From positions 1-6,279 of the forward strand of contig JAKSMH010000072.1 of the NCBI GenBank assembly GCA_024400715.1: a stretch of DNA of 6,279 nt, read 5' to 3'. The notes under the pieces are model-generated. The model ran no database searches. It had not been told where the DNA came from and worked only from the letters and a program-made list of their open reading frames with translations. The translations under genes and the position numbers were made by a program. Source of the stretch: Bacteroidales bacterium (GTDB lineage: Bacteria > Bacteroidota > Bacteroidia > Bacteroidales > WCHB1-69). Shown one piece after another: positions 1 through 6,172 of this stretch (its first letter is position 1; each line of letters starts with the position of its first letter).

Positions 1-45
1 GTTTTTTTGCCGTATGCTAAAGCTTGAAAAATATAATATTTTATT

Positions 46-75
46 CAAAACTATCAAATTATTTTTTTGTGCCAA
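46..75 (-). promoter_or_regulatory. Candidate Bacteroidota-type promoter, reading out of the window
   Basis: On the minus strand a TTG (73-75) is followed after 19 bases by TAGTTTTG (46-53), which fits the Bacteroidota -33 / -7 pattern of TTG and TAnnTTTG. It lies beyond the tsf terminator and points left, so it would serve a minus-strand gene outside this window. No start codon for such a gene is visible before the edge. The spacer is AT-rich, so a chance match is quite possible. The remainder of the spacer to the left of tsf shows no gene, tRNA or repeat that I can support. Confidence 0.4.
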
Positions 76-178
76 GGAAAGTAACGAAAAATAACTATCA
101 TAAAACATTGGGTATTGGCTTTTTATAAGAAAATTGATATTATGGAAATATTTATTGGACAGCAGTATATTTTCGAAT

Positions 179-213
179 AAAAAAAAAGAGGATGTCAAGC
201 GACATCCTCTTTT
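179..213 (-). terminator. Intrinsic terminator after tsf
   Basis: A perfect inverted repeat (184-196 with 201-213) gives a 13-bp stem around the four-base loop 197-200, including the GC-richer core GAGGATGTC / GACATCCTC. On the minus strand the stem runs into nine consecutive T residues (complement of 179-187, partly inside the stem). It sits about 20 bases past the tsf stop codon and has the form of a strong factor-independent terminator for the rplM-rpsI-rpsB-tsf unit. On the plus strand only about four T follow the stem core, so it should work mainly in the minus direction. Confidence 0.94.
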
Positions 214-234
214 GTATCAATAAATGAAACCCAA

Positions 235-1233
235 TTAAGCACCCAATTGTACGCGGCAGAAACCTGTGCATTTGAGATTGCCGTCGATTTGTTTCATATA
301 GTCGGCAACGGTTAATTTACCATCCATGATAAATTCTTGACCAAGCAAGGTGTTTTCTTTGACGAATTTGTTCAAACGACCTTTGGCGATATTTTCAACC
401 ATCTTGTTGTCGATGTTCTGAGCTTTTTCTTCAGCAACGGTGGCTTTGATTTCACGAGTCTTGTTGGCTTCTTCTTCGGGCAACCAACCCTTGGTGATGT
501 TGGAAGCGATATGGTCGTCAGAATCCACGAGGTTAGGATTGATGTTGGCTTTCTTCAAAGCAACTTCAACTGCTTTTTGAATCAATTCGGCAACGGTTTT
601 TTCTTTGCCGATTTCCAATTCGTGGTCTTTAACTTCTTGTGAAAGTCCGTTTTCGTCAACAGCCATAGGATTCATAGCAGAAATCTGCATAGCGATGGTG
701 TGACCGGCTTCAACAACCTTTTCACCTGCCATATTGAATCCTGCGATAGCAGCCAAGCGGTTGCCATTGTGGTTGTAGAAAGCAACGCAAGGAGCTTCGA
801 TGTTGTCACCAATACATTCAAGCACTCCTGCTACGGTTTTGCCTGTCATATCAAGCAATAATTCAGAAACTTTGCGGCCTTCGATAGGCAGTTCCATCAA
901 TTCGTCGCGAGTTTTTACTTTTGCGGACATAGCGGCATCAATGATCTTTTCGGCGAAAGCGATGAAGTCGGCGTTTTTGCCAACGAAGTCGGTTTCGCAA
1001 CTAACCACGATAACGGCGCCGAAAGTGCTGTCAGCGTTAACTTTAGCGATGGCGCGACCTTCATTAGAAGCACGGTCGGCACGTTTTGCTGCCACTTTTT
1101 GACCTTTTTTTCTTAAAATATCGATAGCTTGTTCGTAATCGCCGTTGGCTTCAACGAGAGCGTTTTTGCAGTCCATCATGCCAGCGCCGGTTTCTTGTCT
1201 GAGCTTATTTACTTCAGCAGCTGTAATAGCCAT
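235..1233 (-). CDS. tsf: Elongation factor Ts
   Basis: EF-Ts is the cytosolic nucleotide exchange factor that releases GDP from EF-Tu so that it can bind GTP and aminoacyl-tRNA again. The 332-residue product has the UBA-like amino-terminal domain (about residues 1-55, with LRQETGAGMMDCKNAL). The EF-Tu-contacting core follows, with the diagnostic TDFV motif at residues 81-84. Two dimerization-type subdomains follow, and the carboxyl end contains LLGQEFIMDGKLTVADY. It is longer than the roughly 280 residues of the E. coli protein. The extra length includes a charged segment around residues 235-275, and about 330 residues is usual for Bacteroidales EF-Ts. The start is the first ATG, with the family-typical MAITAAEVNKLR beginning. 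The leader is A/T-rich with no Shine-Dalgarno sequence. The gene lies 30 bases after rpsB, a pairing conserved in most bacteria, and is the last gene before the terminator. Nothing looks damaged. Confidence 0.98.
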   Translation of the reverse strand: MAITAAEVNKLRQETGAGMMDCKNALVEANGDYEQAIDILRKKGQKVAAKRADRASNEGRAIAKVNADSTFGAVIVVSCETDFVGKNADFIAFAEKIIDAAMSAKVKTRDELMELPIEGRKVSELLLDMTGKTVAGVLECIGDNIEAPCVAFYNHNGNRLAAIAGFNMAGEKVVEAGHTIAMQISAMNPMAVDENGLSQEVKDHELEIGKEKTVAELIQKAVEVALKKANINPNLVDSDDHIASNITKGWLPEEEANKTREIKATVAEEKAQNIDNKMVENIAKGRLNKFVKENTLLGQEFIMDGKLTVADYMKQIDGNLKCTGFCRVQLGA

Positions 1234-1263
1234 AATATTAGAATTTTAAATGTTTATACTAAA

Positions 1264-2172
1264 TTAATTAGAAGCTTTGTTGGTACCCACTTTCTTTACG
1301 CCGGTAGTTCTTTTTCTTTTTGGTTTGTCATCGTCAGAAGCTTCGTCTTCGGCAACGGCTTTAACCTTTTTAACGACGTTTTTAGTGTCTTCCTTCTTTT
1401 CTTCATCGTCTTCTTCGTCGTTAGCAGCTTCGGAAACTCTTACGTCTTCGTCTTCTTCTTCAACGTCTTGGTTGTCTTTGTCCATTTTTCTTTCGTTCAA
1501 ACCTTCAGCGATGGCATCGCAGATGGCCTTTACGATAACGGAGATAGACTTTGAAGCGTCATCGTTAGCTGGGATTGGGAAGTCGATGAGGTTAGGATTG
1601 GAGTTGGTGTCAACGATAGCGAAAGTGTTGATGTTCAATCTACGAGCTTCGGCAACGGCGATGTGTTCTTTGAGAACGTCAACGATGAAAACGGCTGCGG
1701 GAAGGCGTGAAAGGTCGGCAATAGAACCAAGGTTCTTTTCCATTTTGGCTCTTTCACGAGTGATTTGCAGTTGTTCGCGCTTTGAAATGCTCTTGAATTG
1801 GTCACTTGCCATCAGTTTATCGATGTCACCCATTTTTTTCACGGCTTTGCGGATGGTGAAGAAGTTGGTGAGCATACCACCAGGCCAACGTTCAGTAACG
1901 TAAGGCATGTTAACGCCTTTAACGATTTCGGCGACGGTGTCCTTAGCTTGTTTTTTGGTAGCCACGAATAAGATCTTACGGCCGGATTTAGCAATTTGTT
2001 TGGCAGCGGCGCAAGCCTCTTCCAATTTGTCCATAGTTTTATAGAGGTCGATAATATGGATACCGTTTTTCTCCATAAAAATATATTGGGCCATTGCCGG
2101 GTTCCATTTTCTTCTGAGGTGTCCAAAATGACAACCTGCTTCTAATCAATCTTCAAATTTTAAATTTGCCAT
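1264..2172 (-). CDS. rpsB: 30S ribosomal protein S2, with an in-frame TGA at codon 9
   Basis: S2 (uS2) binds the back of the 30S head-body junction and is needed for S1 attachment. The core is typical: WNPAMAQYIFMEKNGIHII, FVATKKQA, ERWPGGMLTNF, LGSIADLSRLPAAVFIVD and DTNSNPNLIDFPIPANDDA. The continuous open frame begins only at ATG 2092-2094 (276 residues). However, the conserved amino end is encoded just upstream in the same frame: MANLKFED, then TGA, then LEAGCHFGHLRRK, starting from an ATG at 2170-2172. I therefore use that start, giving 302 codons before the final TAA, including the TGA. Relatives usually have leucine at the interrupted position, and TTA would differ by one base. Translation from the internal ATG would remove 26 codons, including conserved residues, and no Shine-Dalgarno sequence precedes it. 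From about residue 227 an unusual tail rich in Asp, Glu and Lys replaces the usual short end. The family call is certain; whether the gene is intact is not. Confidence 0.93.
2146..2148 (-). other. rpsB: In-frame TGA codon inside the rpsB amino-terminal coding region
   Basis: Read on the minus strand, the codons around this site give Phe-Glu-Asp-TGA-Leu-Glu-Ala-Gly, where S2 proteins of this group normally read Asp/Thr-Leu-Leu-Glu/Asp-Ala-Gly. Reading frame and homology are kept on both sides, so this is a single-codon change and not a frameshift. All eight Trp codons in the window are TGG and all nine complete genes end in TAA. The local data therefore give no support for a general reassignment of UGA. 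Confidence 0.9.
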
Positions 2173-2204
2173 TTGTTTTTTGTTGTTAATTGCTTACTTT
2201 CGTT

Positions 2205-2253
2205 TTGATTAATAATCAATTGCGGAGTAGTTCCTTTCGAAGTCTTCGCAATT
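2205..2253 (-). promoter_or_regulatory. Inverted repeats in the rpsI-rpsB spacer, possible S2 leader
   Basis: The 122-base spacer ahead of rpsB holds two adjacent inverted repeats. AATTGCG (2218-2224) pairs with CGCAATT (2247-2253) to close a 22-base interior. TTGATTA (2205-2211) pairs with TAATCAA (2213-2219) around a single central base. On the minus-strand RNA the larger stem comes first and the small one follows, sharing two bases. No T-tract follows, so this is not an intrinsic terminator. S2 is known to repress its own operon in other bacteria, which makes an autoregulatory leader plausible. I see no known consensus, and short AT-rich stems arise easily by chance. Confidence 0.3.
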
Positions 2254-2294
2254 TCGATACTAAACTAAGCGCATAATATATATTGTATAATATA

Positions 2295-2681
2295 TTAACG
2301 TTTGCTGAACTGGAATCTTCTACGAGCTTTTGGCTGACCAGGTTTCTTACGTTCTACCATACGAGGATCTCTTCTTAAGAGGCCTTTTGATTTGAGGGCA
2401 GGACGGAATTCTGGATTAACTTCGCAAAGGGCGCGTGAGATAGCGAGGCGGAGAGCTTCTGCCTGGCCGGTCATACCGCCACCGTCAAGGTTAACCTTAA
2501 TGTCGTATTCACCTTCTACTTGGGCGATTGCCAAAGGTTGGGTAACTACATACTGCAGGGTTGCCAACTGAAAATATTCTTTATAGTCACGTTTGTTAAT
2601 CGTGATGTTGCCACTACCTTTTTTCATATAGATACGGGCAACGGCGGTTTTTCTTCTACCGATTGTATTGATTACTTCCAT
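2295..2681 (-). CDS. rpsI: 30S ribosomal protein S9
   Basis: S9 (uS9) lies in the 30S head, and its extended basic carboxyl tail reaches the P site, where the terminal Arg contacts the tRNA anticodon loop. The 128-residue product shows the family pattern in full: INTIGRRKTAVARIYMKKGSG near the amino end, VNLDGGGMTGQAEALRLAISRAL in the middle (about residues 63-85), then LKSKGLLRRDPRMVERKKPGQPKARRRFQFSKR. The final SKR is intact. The start is the ATG five bases after the rplM stop. This L13-S9 coupling is nearly universal in bacteria and implies one mRNA. A GAGAG stretch precedes the ATG, but too close to act as a normal Shine-Dalgarno sequence. Confidence 0.98.
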   Translation of the reverse strand: MEVINTIGRRKTAVARIYMKKGSGNITINKRDYKEYFQLATLQYVVTQPLAIAQVEGEYDIKVNLDGGGMTGQAEALRLAISRALCEVNPEFRPALKSKGLLRRDPRMVERKKPGQPKARRRFQFSKR

Positions 2682-2686
2682 CTCTC

Positions 2687-3142
2687 TTATTTGATTTCGT
2701 TAATGTTGATTACTTTTGGATTTTGACCTTCGTGTGGATGTGTTGGTCCAGCATATACATGAAGATTGCGGAACAGTTGGTCTCCCAGTCTGTTTTTGGG
2801 AAGCATACCTCTGATGGCGTGTTCAACAACCTTGATGGGGTTCTTTTTCAACACTTCTCTTGGGGTCGCAAAGCGCTGTCCACCAGGATAAGTAGTGTGG
2901 TGTACATAAACTTTGTCCGTCATCTTGTGACCAGTAAATCTGATCTTTTCTGCGTTGATGATAATCACATTGTCACCACAATCAAAATGAGGGGTGTAGT
3001 AAGTTTTGTTTTTTCCTCTGAGAATGCGTGCAACTGCCGTGGCAAGTCGTCCAACGATCATCTCCTGAGCGTCAACAACAACCCATTCTTTTTTTACGAT
3101 CTTTTCGTTTGCCGAAATTGTTCTGTAACTTATTTGATCCAT
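2687..3142 (-). CDS. rplM: 50S ribosomal protein L13
   Basis: L13 (uL13) is an early-assembling 50S protein that binds 23S rRNA. The 151-residue product matches the family throughout: KKEWVVVDAQEMIVGRLA (about residues 17-34), the DCGDNVIIINAEKI strand (54-67), YPGG at 85-88 and the signature RGMLPKNRLG at 111-120, ending with HPHEGQNPKVI. The beginning MDQISYRTISANE resembles other Bacteroidales L13 proteins, which supports this ATG. It is the first gene of the left unit. A stable hairpin ends about 15 bases before the start codon and a candidate promoter lies about 100 bases upstream. In E. coli, L13 represses its own operon at the mRNA level. Confidence 0.98.
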   Translation of the reverse strand: MDQISYRTISANEKIVKKEWVVVDAQEMIVGRLATAVARILRGKNKTYYTPHFDCGDNVIIINAEKIRFTGHKMTDKVYVHHTTYPGGQRFATPREVLKKNPIKVVEHAIRGMLPKNRLGDQLFRNLHVYAGPTHPHEGQNPKVININEIK

Positions 3143-3157
3143 TTTTGTTTTTTTTGT

Positions 3158-3185
3158 GAGACAATGTCTTCACCCACATTGCCTC
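3158..3185 (-). promoter_or_regulatory. Hairpin in the rplM leader, candidate L13 autoregulatory element
   Basis: On the minus-strand RNA, GAGGCAAUG (complement of 3177-3185) pairs with CAUUGUCUC (complement of 3158-3166). This makes nine base pairs with one G-U, around the ten-base loop UGGGUGAAGA. The stem ends about 15 bases before the rplM ATG, separated by an A-rich run. No U-tract follows, so it is not a terminator. Its position is right for control of ribosome access by the L13 product. The stem is seen directly; the role is inferred from L13 autoregulation in other bacteria. I recall ribosomal-protein leaders being proposed for Bacteroidia but cannot verify a match. Confidence 0.5.
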
Positions 3186-3245
3186 GATTTTACTTAATTT
3201 TCCTTTTCTAACACAAAGGATAATAATCGGTATTTTTTGAGGGTG

Positions 3246-3253
3246 CAAAAATA
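3246..3253 (-). promoter_or_regulatory. Candidate -7 box of the rplM operon promoter
   Basis: The minus strand reads TATTTTTG here, an exact fit to the Bacteroidota TAnnTTTG box. It lies about 100 bases before the rplM start codon and upstream of the leader hairpin. A clear TTG is missing at the matching -33 distance (bases near 3273 read AAT on the minus strand), so only half of the expected promoter is visible. Its place in the divergent spacer makes it the best candidate for driving rplM-rpsI-rpsB-tsf. Confidence 0.5.
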
Positions 3254-3304
3254 CAAAATTTTTCTATATAAAATTAATTGTTGAAAATTTTTTTTGAGAA
3301 AATG

Positions 3305-3334
3305 TTGTTTGTATAAATAAAATTTTTATATTTG
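3305..3334 (+). promoter_or_regulatory. Candidate promoter of the secE-nusG-rplKAJL operon
   Basis: TTG (3305-3307), a 19-base spacer and TATATTTG (3327-3334) match the -33 / -7 arrangement of the main Bacteroidota sigma factor, with a fully conforming -7 box. Transcription would begin near 3341, leaving a leader of about 250 bases before secE. The box lies about 70 bases from the opposing rplM box, so the two promoters are back to back without overlapping. Confidence 0.65.
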
Positions 3335-3341
3335 CCGACCT

Positions 3342-3593
3342 TAACTATTGTAATGTTGCATAGAAGTATGTGATGGGAATTCTGGCGTGCAACTTATTGA
3401 AATTGAGGATGTTGAAAAATGTGGGATGGTGATAGAACGGCTTGTGACGAAGTGGAATGTGCGTAAAAATGCTCCGAAAAATTCCGAAATGGAGGGAAAA
3501 ACGGGGGGTGATACGTTGAAAAAAGCAAAAAATCCGTTCAAAAATAGAGAAAAGAAAAAAATATATATACAATTGAAGAAAAATTATTCGAAG
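3342..3593 (+). other. Long secE leader without a recognised gene
   Basis: This stretch lies between the candidate promoter and the SecE start. I find no tRNA cloverleaf, although a tRNA-Trp gene commonly precedes secE in related genomes. The plus strand is strongly purine-rich towards secE. One frame stays open into secE (from a GTG at 3387), giving a Lys-rich, low-complexity extension unlike SecE. Short possible ORFs start at ATG 3353 (six residues) and at ATG 3373 (19 residues, stop at 3432), with overlapping stop and start in ATGTGATG. GTTGCA (3355-3360) and TGCAAC (3388-3393) could pair as a weak stem. I would treat the region as untranslated leader. Confidence 0.5.
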
Positions 3594-3782
3594 ATGAAAA
3601 TAGTAAATTACCTCAAAGAAACTTATGACGAATTGGTGAGCAAAGTGTCATGGCCGTCAGCAAAAGATCTTCAAAGTAGCGTTTTGGTGGTGTCTATTGC
3701 TTCCCTTATAATAGCACTTATCGTGTTTTTGATGGACGCACTGTTCAACGCAGGGATGGGCTTGCTCTTCCCGACTATTTAA
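3594..3782 (+). CDS. secE: Preprotein translocase subunit SecE
   Basis: SecE is the small inner-membrane subunit that clamps SecY and stabilises the SecYEG protein-export channel. The 62-residue product has the essential SecE layout. A cytoplasmic amphipathic helix with the conserved YDELVSKVSWPSAKDL segment (residues 11-26) is followed by one transmembrane helix (about residues 29-50, rich in Val, Leu and Ile) and a short carboxyl end. The length matches the single-span SecE of most bacteria. An in-frame upstream GTG would add 69 residues of Lys-rich sequence with no family resemblance, so I chose the ATG directly before KIVNYLKETYDEL, where homology begins. It is the first gene of the right-hand unit and is followed by nusG, as in most bacteria. 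Confidence 0.95.
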   Translation: MKIVNYLKETYDELVSKVSWPSAKDLQSSVLVVSIASLIIALIVFLMDALFNAGMGLLFPTI

Positions 3783-3825
3783 TTTTCGGTAGTTTAATTA
3801 GGTATTTAACCGTAAACGAATTGAG

Positions 3826-4377
3826 ATGGCAGAGATCGAACGCAAGTGGTATGTGATTAAGACAGTCACTGGTACCGAGAAAAAGGTGAAGCAGAATATC
3901 GAAAGCGAAATTGAGGCTTCCCATATCAAGGACTTTGTGTCTTGTGTCTTGATTCCAACCGAGAAGTATTACCAGATTCGCAATGGAAAGAAAATCAGTA
4001 AGGAAAGAAACTATTTTCCGGGTTACATCTTTGTTGAGGCAATGATGCTGGGAGAGGTTTTCCATGTCTTATTGAATATTCCTGGCGTTTTGGGCTTCGT
4101 AGGTTGCAAGAAGAAAACGGACCCACCTGTGCCTTTGCGCCCTGCCGAAGTCACCCGTATGTTGGGGAAAGTGGATGAATTGCTCGAACAAGACGAATCC
4201 TTTACTCTTCCTTTCATCGTGGGCGAAGAAATCAAGGTCGTTGACGGGCCTTTCAGCACTTTTAACGGAATTATTGAAGAAATCAATCCCGAGAAAAAGA
4301 AACTGAAGGTTATGGTGAAAATCTTCGGTCGTAAAACCCCGCTTGAGTTGAGTTTTATGCAGGTTGAAAAGGTATAA
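3826..4377 (+). CDS. nusG: Transcription termination/antitermination factor NusG
   Basis: NusG binds the clamp of RNA polymerase, affects pausing and Rho-dependent termination, and can link polymerase to the ribosome. The 183-residue product has the NGN domain (about residues 6-115), with [15 protein letters not shown] and the family signature FPGYIFVEA at 64-72. A linker leads to the carboxyl-terminal KOW domain (about 131-183), with [18 protein letters not shown] and a final hydrophobic strand. Length and domain order are those of ordinary NusG, not of the specialised paralogues such as RfaH or UpxY. The start is the ATG giving [10 protein letters not shown], 43 bases after secE. Confidence 0.97.
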   Translation: MAEIERKWYVIKTVTGTEKKVKQNIESEIEASHIKDFVSCVLIPTEKYYQIRNGKKISKERNYFPGYIFVEAMMLGEVFHVLLNIPGVLGFVGCKKKTDPPVPLRPAEVTRMLGKVDELLEQDESFTLPFIVGEEIKVVDGPFSTFNGIIEEINPEKKKLKVMVKIFGRKTPLELSFMQVEKV

Positions 4378-4418
4378 ATACCAATTATATTAGTTACAAA
4401 CAAAAAAAATTAACAAAA

Positions 4419-4868
4419 ATGGCAAAAGAAGTAGCTGGACTTATTAAGTTACAGATTAAAGGTGGCGCCGCTAATCCATCTCCCCCAGTAGGACCTGCCT
4501 TAGGTGCAAAGGGCGTGAACATTATGGAATTTTGCAAGCAGTTCAATGCTCGTACGCAAGATTTGGCTGGCAAGTTAGTGCCGGTAATCATTACTGTTTA
4601 CAAGGATAAATCTTTTGATTTTGTCACCAAAACGCCACCAGTTGCAGTCCAATTGTTGGAAGCAGCTAAAATTCAAAAAGGATCTAAGGAACCTAACCGT
4701 AACAAAGTGGCCACCCTTACTTGGGACCAGGTGAAAACCATCGCAGAAGTAAAAATGCCTGACTTAAACTGCTTCGAGATTAAATCAGCTATGAGCATGG
4801 TTGCCGGTACCGCAAGAAGTATGGGTATCACGGTTAAAGGCGGAACCAATCCTTCTGAACTCAATTAA
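4419..4868 (+). CDS. rplK: 50S ribosomal protein L11
   Basis: L11 (uL11) binds the GTPase-associated region of 23S rRNA at the base of the L7/L12 stalk. It takes part in factor binding and, in other species, in the stringent response through RelA. The 149-residue product has the amino-terminal domain with the proline-rich switch segment [20 protein letters not shown] (residues 19-38), the area where thiostrepton-type antibiotics act on this complex. The rRNA-binding domain follows from about residue 70, with TPPVAVQLL and [12 protein letters not shown]. It is a few residues longer than the E. coli protein, with the extra length at the carboxyl end (GGTNPSELN). The ATG follows an A-rich leader lacking a Shine-Dalgarno sequence, 41 bases after nusG. 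Confidence 0.98.
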   Translation: MAKEVAGLIKLQIKGGAANPSPPVGPALGAKGVNIMEFCKQFNARTQDLAGKLVPVIITVYKDKSFDFVTKTPPVAVQLLEAAKIQKGSKEPNRNKVATLTWDQVKTIAEVKMPDLNCFEIKSAMSMVAGTARSMGITVKGGTNPSELN

Positions 4869-4890
4869 TTAACAAAGTAAAAAAATCAAC

Positions 4891-5586
4891 ATGGCTAAAA
4901 TATCAAAAAAACGCAAAGAAGCTTTTGCTAAATTTGATAAGAACAAAGTTTACCCTTTGACCGAAGCTGTTAAGATCGTGAAGGATATTACTTATACCAA
5001 GTTTGATGCATCTTTCGACATCGACGTCCGTTTGGGCGTTGACCCTCGTAAGGCCAATCAAATGGTTAGAGGTATCGTTACCCTTCCCCACGGAACAGGT
5101 AAGGTGGTTAGAGTGCTTGTTCTTTGTACTCCCGACAAGGAGGCTGAAGCAAAGGCAGCTGGCGCCGACTATGTAGGATTGGACGAATACGTTGATAAAA
5201 TCAAAAAAGGTTGGACCGACGTTGACGTTATCATCACTATGCCGAGCGTTATGCCAAAAATCGGTGCCCTTGGTAAGGTTTTGGGTCCCCGTGGCTTGAT
5301 GCCTAACCCTAAAGCCGGTACCGTAACCATGGAAATCGGTAAGGCTGTTGCTGATGTGAAGGCCGGTAAGATTGACTTCAAAGTTGACAAATTCGGTATC
5401 ATCCACTCAGGTATCGGTAAAATTAATTTCGATGCCGACAAGCTGGTTGAAAATACCCGCGAAATGATGTCAACTATTATTAAGTTGAAACCGACTGCCG
5501 CAAAAGGAACGTACATTAAGAGTATTTACCTCTCAAGTACCATGAGCCCCGGTGTACAAGTTGATGTGAAATCAGTTACATTATAA
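4891..5586 (+). CDS. rplA: 50S ribosomal protein L1
   Basis: L1 (uL1) forms the mobile L1 stalk that helps release deacylated tRNA from the E site. In many bacteria it also represses translation of its own L11-L1 mRNA. The 231-residue product has the standard length and two-domain layout: an outer domain I split by a central domain II (about residues 67-160). The strongly conserved segment [20 protein letters not shown] is at residues 124-143, and [15 protein letters not shown] follows at 163-177. The start [12 protein letters not shown] is typical. It lies 22 bases after rplK. No clear copy of the L1-binding rRNA-like structure was recognised around rplK or rplA, but I could not fold the region. 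Confidence 0.98.
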   Translation: MAKISKKRKEAFAKFDKNKVYPLTEAVKIVKDITYTKFDASFDIDVRLGVDPRKANQMVRGIVTLPHGTGKVVRVLVLCTPDKEAEAKAAGADYVGLDEYVDKIKKGWTDVDVIITMPSVMPKIGALGKVLGPRGLMPNPKAGTVTMEIGKAVADVKAGKIDFKVDKFGIIHSGIGKINFDADKLVENTREMMSTIIKLKPTAAKGTYIKSIYLSSTMSPGVQVDVKSVTL

Positions 5587-5604
5587 TCTTAAAAAAGCTA
5601 AAGT

Positions 5605-6123
5605 ATGAAACAAGAAGAGAAAAGTGTTATCATTGATGCCATCGCAAAGGACTTAGCTGAGTATGCGAATGTATATGTAACCGATATTTCCGGCTTCACA
5701 GTGGAAACAGTTAACCAACTGAGAAGACAATGCTTCCGTCGCGACATTAAGTTGAAAGTCGTTAAAAACACTTTGCTTAAACGCGCTATGGAACAGTCTG
5801 AAGTTGACTATTCTGAAATCTATCCCGCCTTGGCCGGCACTACTTCAATTATGCTGTGCAACACAGGAAACGCTCCTGCTAAGTTAATCAAGGACTTCCG
5901 CGCTAAAAACAAAAAGCCCATCCTTAAGGCAGCATTTATTGAACAAGCAACTTATTTCGGTGACGAACAATTGGATACCCTCTGCAACATCAAGTCAAGA
6001 GAAGAACTGATCGGCGACATCGTGGGTTTACTGCAGTCTCCCGCTCGCAACGTTATCTCTGCTTTGCAGTCAGGTGGTGGCAAGCTCGCAGGCATCGTAA
6101 AAACCTTGTCAGAAAGAAATTAA
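5605..6123 (+). CDS. rplJ: 50S ribosomal protein L10
   Basis: L10 (uL10) anchors dimers of L7/L12 to the ribosome and forms the base of the factor-recruiting stalk. The 172-residue product has the amino-terminal rRNA-binding domain, including VYVTDISGFTVETVNQLRRQ (residues 23-42) and KLKVVKNTLLKRAM (49-62). The carboxyl-terminal helical part, which binds L7/L12, has SREELIGDIVGLLQSPARNV (131-150) and ends with IVKTLSERN. The length is usual for bacteria. It begins only 18 bases after rplA, so the long L10-binding leader that E. coli has before rplJ is absent here. Control by L10, if it exists, must act elsewhere on the transcript. Confidence 0.98.
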   Translation: MKQEEKSVIIDAIAKDLAEYANVYVTDISGFTVETVNQLRRQCFRRDIKLKVVKNTLLKRAMEQSEVDYSEIYPALAGTTSIMLCNTGNAPAKLIKDFRAKNKKPILKAAFIEQATYFGDEQLDTLCNIKSREELIGDIVGLLQSPARNVISALQSGGGKLAGIVKTLSERN

Positions 6124-6172
6124 AAAATCAATTTTATTAAACAAAGTAAATAACCATTAAAATAATACAATT

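Noticed and set aside
1129..1903. Plus-strand ORFs over tsf and rpsB, rich in Phe, Ser and Val
   Set aside because: They are antisense shadows of the real genes. Their composition comes from reverse-complemented Lys and Glu codons, and they match no family.
1839..2126. A 95-residue minus-strand ORF overlapping the start of rpsB
   Set aside because: It is in a different frame from S2, covers conserved S2 codons and has no recognisable family. It is a shadow of rpsB and does not repair the TGA.
2146..2148. UGA reassigned to Trp or another amino acid throughout the genome
   Set aside because: Every Trp in the nine complete genes is TGG, and no other conserved position carries an in-frame TGA. 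One codon is not enough evidence.
2260..2267. TAGTTTAG on the minus strand as an rpsB promoter
   Set aside because: It has one mismatch to TAnnTTTG and no TTG at the expected upstream distance.
2275..2296. AT-only inverted repeat at the rpsI stop, as a terminator or binding site
   Set aside because: Seven A/T pairs in AT-rich sequence are expected by chance, and there is no following T-run on the minus strand.
3335..3593. A tRNA-Trp gene before secE
   Set aside because: No acceptor stem, CCA anticodon loop or T-loop GTTCGA motif could be found on either strand.
3387..3782. A 131-residue SecE starting at GTG 3387
   Set aside because: The first 69 residues are Lys-rich, low in complexity and unlike SecE. 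Family homology and normal length begin at ATG 3594.
4371..4382. Inverted repeat GGTATAAATACC at the nusG stop, as a terminator
   Set aside because: The stem is only four to five base pairs, has no T-tract, and lies inside an operon that should continue.
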